From Ehretia macrophylla (Eukaryota; Streptophyta; Magnoliopsida; Boraginales; Ehretiaceae), in contig CM075783.1 of NCBI GenBank assembly GCA_037974665.1, positions 18,570,762 through 18,634,761 of the forward strand: a DNA stretch of 64,000 bases, given 5' to 3'. Below, piece after piece: positions 60,216-64,000 of the stretch. A program made the translations under genes and the position numbers. How positions within the stretch are numbered: position 1 is the stretch's first letter; each line of letters begins with the position of its first letter. Under the pieces are notes generated by a model. That model saw nothing but the letters and a program-made list of their open reading frames with translations, was not told where the DNA came from and made no database searches.

Positions 60216-61001
60216 TCACTTAACTTTTGCAATGTTCTTCTTCCCATTGCGCTTGCCTTTCTTTTTCTCCTTCTTGCCTTGCTTGTTTTGCTTACCCTTC
60301 CTTTTATCTCCAGATTGTTTGCCTCTTTTACGTTTGGAGGCAGATGCTCTAGACTTGCTGGATTCAGCCACATAGGCTTGTCCAATGGCCTTGACAGCAT
60401 GGAGACGCTCTTCTTCGAGCTCTAGGTGACGCGCAATGTCCTCAAATGTTTTCACGTTCTCATTGTGCGTCATATTAACAATCATGTGTTCCCAACTGGC
60501 AGGGAGAGATCGGATAACAGTTTGCACCTGCTGCTTGTCCGTCAGAACATGGCCGGCCGTCTTCAACTCTCGTATCATATTTGGCATTTCCCTAATGTGT
60601 TGCCTCATGCTGACATCAGGTTTCTTTTTATAGGTGTCAAATTTGATAGTAAGCCGACACAGTTTTGACACGGAAGTTCTACCGAATTTCTCTTTCAGGG
60701 CTATCCACATGCCCTCAGTGGTAGGGTAAGCCTCGAATTCAGAAATCAGATCATCATGCATTGTACTTAACAATGTAATGGGAGCAGTCGCATTCTTCTT
60801 CTTCCAGATCTGATAGGCGTCCATATCCCTTCGATACTGAGCTCCAGTACCAATCTCGGGTTCATTCATTACATGGTTAAGGGTTTCAATTACTTTTTGT
60901 TCTTCTAAAATGTACTGGACCTTACGATGCCACACATCATAATTGTCCCCATTCAACTTGTCACCCTTATTAAGATCTGCTATGATGTTTCTCGATGCCA
61001 T
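60216..61001 (-). CDS. gag of the Copia element
   Basis: Open frame of 261 residues beginning MASRNIIADLNKGDKL, the typical Copia gag start. Contains NYDVWHRKVQYILEEQ, then a UBN2/Retrotran_gag-type core (MWIALKEKFGR, LCRLTIKFDTYKKKPDVSM, QTVIRSLPASWEHMIVNM, FEDIARHLELEEERL). A very basic tail (KRKRGKQSGDKRKGKQNKQ) follows. The frame ends with TGA just where the nucleocapsid zinc knuckle should start (next residues YNCRKKGHYARDC), so the RNA-binding knuckle is cut off. The intact frame contrasts with the broken pol. Confidence 0.85.
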   Translation of the reverse strand: MASRNIIADLNKGDKLNGDNYDVWHRKVQYILEEQKVIETLNHVMNEPEIGTGAQYRRDMDAYQIWKKKNATAPITLLSTMHDDLISEFEAYPTTEGMWIALKEKFGRTSVSKLCRLTIKFDTYKKKPDVSMRQHIREMPNMIRELKTAGHVLTDKQQVQTVIRSLPASWEHMIVNMTHNENVKTFEDIARHLELEEERLHAVKAIGQAYVAESSKSRASASKRKRGKQSGDKRKGKQNKQGKKEKKKGKRNGKKNIAKVK

Positions 61002-61452
61002 TTGTAACTCTACATAGATAGTAATAAGAGAAACTTAGCACATACATACACTTAGTAATTTTGTCAGATTGAGTATTAAATTGTATTGAAAAGACACAAG
61101 ACTTAAAATCAACATATCGTAGCACGATCTATCATCCTTTATAGTTCATGTGTCTTAAAAGTACAATTAAACTTATTCTAGCAAAAACTATATTTTCAAA
61201 AAAAATTGAATTACCCAAATTCATATTTTTATGAAAAATAAGTTCTAAATGTTAATCACTTAGTTTAGCATCTATAGAACTCCCACTTAGATAGAATATT
61301 ATCTTAAAACATCATTAAAAGAATAATAAAAAATAAAAAAATAAGGAAATAGATATATATCTATAAATAAACATCACTGTTTACATATGGAAAAGAACGA
61401 TGATTGCGGAAATTAATAAGCATAAAAGTTCAACAACAGAATGTAAGACATA
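61002..61452 (-). other. Spacer between the extra ORF and gag in the Copia element
   Basis: AT-rich, without frames of note. CACTTAGATAGAA-like and A-rich runs near 61310-61360. Confidence 0.5.
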
Positions 61453-61980
61453 TTATGCACTTTCTTCATCATTTTGACACCCATATCTAGTTTGATCTGA
61501 TTCATAAGTGATCTCATAGTCCTTAACTATTTTCGGAGCAAAACGATTAATGAGAAAAGAGTCTTTACGAGATCCCTTAGCTTTGGACATGTTAGGGAAC
61601 AAAGACAAACAAGCAGTGCGTCTAACCCCTTGAAGTATTCTCTTTTTCTCAAATTGTTCTATCTCACATAAAGCATCCTCAAAAGACATTTCCGACTCGA
61701 TGATCTTATTTTTCACATGGTCATACATGCTAGGAAGAGAGTTTAGCCATCCCTCAATTTCCTCCTCTAAGGTAGGTGGAACTTCAAGCTTAATGCGCAT
61801 TTTAAGAACAAAATATTTAACTTCATTAAGGTGCTCATGAAAAGTCTTCTCATCAGTGAATTGTAGACTCATGTACTTAGTTAGCAGACGTGGTCTACAA
61901 TTACAACCGGGACCACGATGAAAACTATTAATATATGCCGCCGCAACAGACTTCCTCGCTGTGCGTCTTACTTTCGCCAT
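61453..61980 (-). CDS. Extra gag-like ORF upstream of gag in the Copia element
   Basis: Open frame of 175 residues (MAKVRRTARKSVAAAY...). The middle resembles the Copia gag/UBN2 fold: LLTKYMSLQFTDEKTFHEHLNEVKYFVLKM, then an EEEIEGWLNSLPSMYDHV-type helix, as in the ...L..LP..Y... part of gag. A Glu-rich helix and a short acidic/basic tail follow. It shares strand and element with gag but is not the same frame or sequence. Possibly a captured or duplicated gag piece; function unknown. It has stayed open although pol has decayed. Confidence 0.6.
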   Translation of the reverse strand: MAKVRRTARKSVAAAYINSFHRGPGCNCRPRLLTKYMSLQFTDEKTFHEHLNEVKYFVLKMRIKLEVPPTLEEEIEGWLNSLPSMYDHVKNKIIESEMSFEDALCEIEQFEKKRILQGVRRTACLSLFPNMSKAKGSRKDSFLINRFAPKIVKDYEITYESDQTRYGCQNDEESA

Positions 61981-63153
61981 GTGATTATGACTACAAAAGT
62001 CCTGGTTTAAAAATAAGATACAAAACCTTCCTAGATTAAATTCTTACAGAGGTTAATACACATAGCATAGTGAATGTTGTACATTCCAACAATTATAATA
62101 AAATTACATGAATTTTATTTACCGCAATGAAATTACATAAATTTCATACAATAAGTTGTAAAACAAAACAATTACATAAATTTCTAGGTTTTCATTTGAA
62201 ATTTCATTCCTAGAATAATGTTTTACAACGCAAATTACACAAATTCATACTACAATTAGAAATTATTTAAAATTTCTAAGTCTCAATAGAGTTTAATTTT
62301 AGTTTTGTGGCATAATTTTTTTTTAAATAAAAAACCTAAATAAGCACATCACAAAGATATAATGCCTGAATAGATAACATTGGGGCTAAATCACAAATAT
62401 CACAAAGTTTTGTGTACATGGGGTTCATACAGTAAATATCACATAGATATAGGGCTTAAACAAAAAAACAAAAAAAAAGAACACACCTTTTTTTTTTGGG
62501 CCGGCCGGTGGCGGGACCACCGCCGGACGGCCGCTGGCCGATGGCCGGATTGGCGCCACTATTGGCCACGTGTCACCGCCATGCGGTGACACGTGGCACA
62601 CATATGGTGCCACGTGGCAAAGCCCTAGTGTGCCACATGGCGCCGCAGTTATAATTTAAAAATTAAATTATTTTAATTTTAATTTAATGTTTGAAATTCG
62701 AATTTTAAAAATTAAATAAAAAGAAAATAAATAATTAATAAACTAATTATTAAATGATATAACTACCAAATGACGTGGCCACGTGGCACCAATCCCTCTA
62801 TGCCACGTCACCCCATGTTCAACCCCACTTTTTGACGGAGAAAAAACTGACGCAAGCACGCGCAAACACCAAGAACACTCACTATTTTTAACGTTCAAAA
62901 CAGTGTATGTATCAATCTTAAAAAATTCATAATAAATTCAATTCTTATCGAAAAATTATGAAATTAGTGGCATTAGAATCCTTGAAAAAAGTACTTTATA
63001 CCAGTATCATAATCATACAAATTTGTGATACTTCACAGAATCACAATAATACTATAAATACGTGAAAAATTGCCGAAAACACAATAATTGACATATTTTC
63101 ATGCATATAATCATGTATATTGCAGGGAACAAGCAGCATGGCTCTGATACCAA
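61981..63153 (-). promoter_or_regulatory. Leader of the Copia element with G-box cluster and hairpin
   Basis: AT-rich at both ends with a GC-rich island at 62500-62645. CACGTG occurs at 62567-62572, 62590-62595, 62611-62616 and 62780-62785, with another ACGT core near 62814. Perfect 15-bp arms (62565-62579 and 62583-62597) carry two of these G-boxes and would form a tight hairpin. The primer site TTGGTATCAGAGCC is at 63153-63140 on the minus strand next to the LTR. Confidence 0.6.
63140..63153 (-). other. Primer-binding site of the Copia element
   Basis: Minus strand TTGGTATCAGAGCC, the classical initiator-Met tRNA site of plant Copia elements. Confidence 0.9.
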
Positions 63154-63529
63154 TGAAGAATTTTAAAACTAAATTCAGTATCTTCATGCACTGTTTTTAA
63201 CGTCATAAAAGAAAACTAACCTTTTATGTACTGTAATAGATTTGATCGTTGGATGTGCTTGTTCCACTGCGTGTGTCGTAAATCCAAGTGCACAATACAG
63301 TCTTGTGCTCTGTTAATTCACAGCCTAAATAACCTTTTTGATGTATATGCTTTTAAGAGAGTTTTTTAATATATTTCTGTTTCTTGTATCTGATACTAAT
63401 AGAACGTACGTAGTTTTATTAGTATATTGGGCTTAAATACCCAGTGATGGGAAGTTACCCAACTTTCTACACTTGGGTCTAATGGGTTGGATCTGCCCAT
63501 CAAGGGCGACCCAGAATCCAAAGCCAACA
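63154..63529 (-). repeat. 5' LTR of the Copia element
   Basis: Plus strand TGAAGAATTTT...AAGCCAACA, 376 bp. Confidence 0.93.
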
Positions 63530-64000
63530 TGACATCATCAGATCTGAACTGTTTTTTTTGGAGACTCATTTTTGTTTTTTTTGTATAGTCTTCATTTTTT
63601 TCAACAAATTTGTTGAAGAAAATGGAGACTAAGTGCTATTTTGGAGACTCAAAACTTGAGTAATGTCATAATTTTGCCAAAAACTATTAAATAGTATTTT
63701 AGAGACCCTCATTGGTGGTGAATTTTGATCAATGAAGTCTTTAAAACAACAATTATTACTGTTTAAAGACTCTTTAATATATTGGGCTTAAATACCCAGT
63801 GATGGGAAGTTACCCAACTTCCCACACTTGGGTCTAATGGGTCGGGTCTGCTCATCTAGGGCGACCCAGAATCCAAATCCAACATGACATCATCAGATCT
63901 GAACTGTTTTTTTTTTAGACTCATTTTTGTTTTTTTTGTATAGTCTTCATTTTTTTCAACAAATTTGTTGAAGAAAATGGAGACTAAGTGCTATTTTGGA
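63423..64000. repeat. 355-bp tandem duplication of LTR end plus flank (runs off the window)
   Basis: 63423-63777 (the last 107 bp of the LTR plus 248 bp of flank) is repeated from 63778. TATATTGGGCTT is at 63423 and 63778, and TGACATCATCAGATC at 63530 and 63885. The second copy is cut by the window end, so more copies may follow. The flank contains the palindrome TTCAACAAATTTGTTGAA. Confidence 0.9.

Larger units (their letters stand above)
55311..63529 (-). mobile_element. Full-length Ty1/Copia retrotransposon with decayed pol
   Basis: LTRs 55311-55684 and 63154-63529 and TGACA duplicated at 55306-55310 and 63530-63534. Minus-strand order: 5' LTR (right), primer site, G-box-rich leader, extra gag-like ORF, gag, protease, integrase, RT, RNase H, 1.2 kb of non-coding DNA, polypurine tract, 3' LTR. 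Integrase before RT identifies Copia. gag and the extra ORF are open; pol has several stops and frameshifts and a templated insertion. By eye the LTRs differ at roughly 4% of sites. Confidence 0.93.

Overview
This is a piece of nuclear chromosome from a flowering plant, most likely a eudicot. The evidence is DC1-domain genes, plant-type GT-AG introns, a plant GINS subunit gene, a chloroplast-derived insert, and a dense load of plant Copia, Gypsy and MITE elements. The species cannot be told from the sequence. Most of the 64 kb is transposon-derived. Only two host genes can be recognised, both on the minus strand and both broken as read here.

Layout. 1-370 is the upstream region of a DC1-type gene that lies just outside the left edge. 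1724-5225 is the 3' end of a Sirevirus-like Copia element with a decayed envelope-like ORF. 5226-8455 is LTR-like and MITE-like sequence with no gene. From 8.6 to 24.4 kb an AAT-rich island has taken three insertions: a decayed Tat-type Gypsy element (8661-16884, target duplication GTAAT) carrying a solo LTR in its protease and an antisense accessory ORF; a fold-back MITE (17142-17558); and a large non-autonomous LTR element without coding capacity (17592-24265, target duplication AATAG) with two internal minisatellites.

26695-29969 is a large two-exon DC1-repeat gene with a nonsense codon and a 47-bp duplication frameshift. Its upstream region is repeated at 1-370, 30580-30760 and 32460-32890, the marks of a DC1 gene cluster expanding and decaying. 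33814-35140 is a Mutator-type MITE with near-identical 9-bp target duplications.

36651-47126 is the gene for GINS subunit PSF3 (DNA replication). I rebuilt it as six exons, 561 coding bases, whose reading frame closes across every junction. Exon 4 has an in-frame TGA. The fourth intron is about 9.2 kb because a chromovirus (37839-45137) landed in it. That element contains a younger 1.8-kb non-autonomous Copia-type element (39852-41613) and a short chloroplast psbB fragment at a deletion scar.

47-55 kb is intergenic and holds a near-perfect fold-back MITE (49340-49668), a Mutator-type MITE nested in a Tourist-type MITE (51008-52548), and a C-rich minisatellite. 55311-63529 is a complete-length Copia element (target duplication TGACA) with intact gag, a decayed pol, an extra gag-like ORF upstream of gag, and a G-box-rich hairpin leader. 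Its right LTR and flank are tandemly duplicated up to the window edge.

The elements do not form a pathway. What links them is nesting order, and possible sharing of replication machinery: the Tat element and the non-coding LTR element use the same primer-binding sequence.
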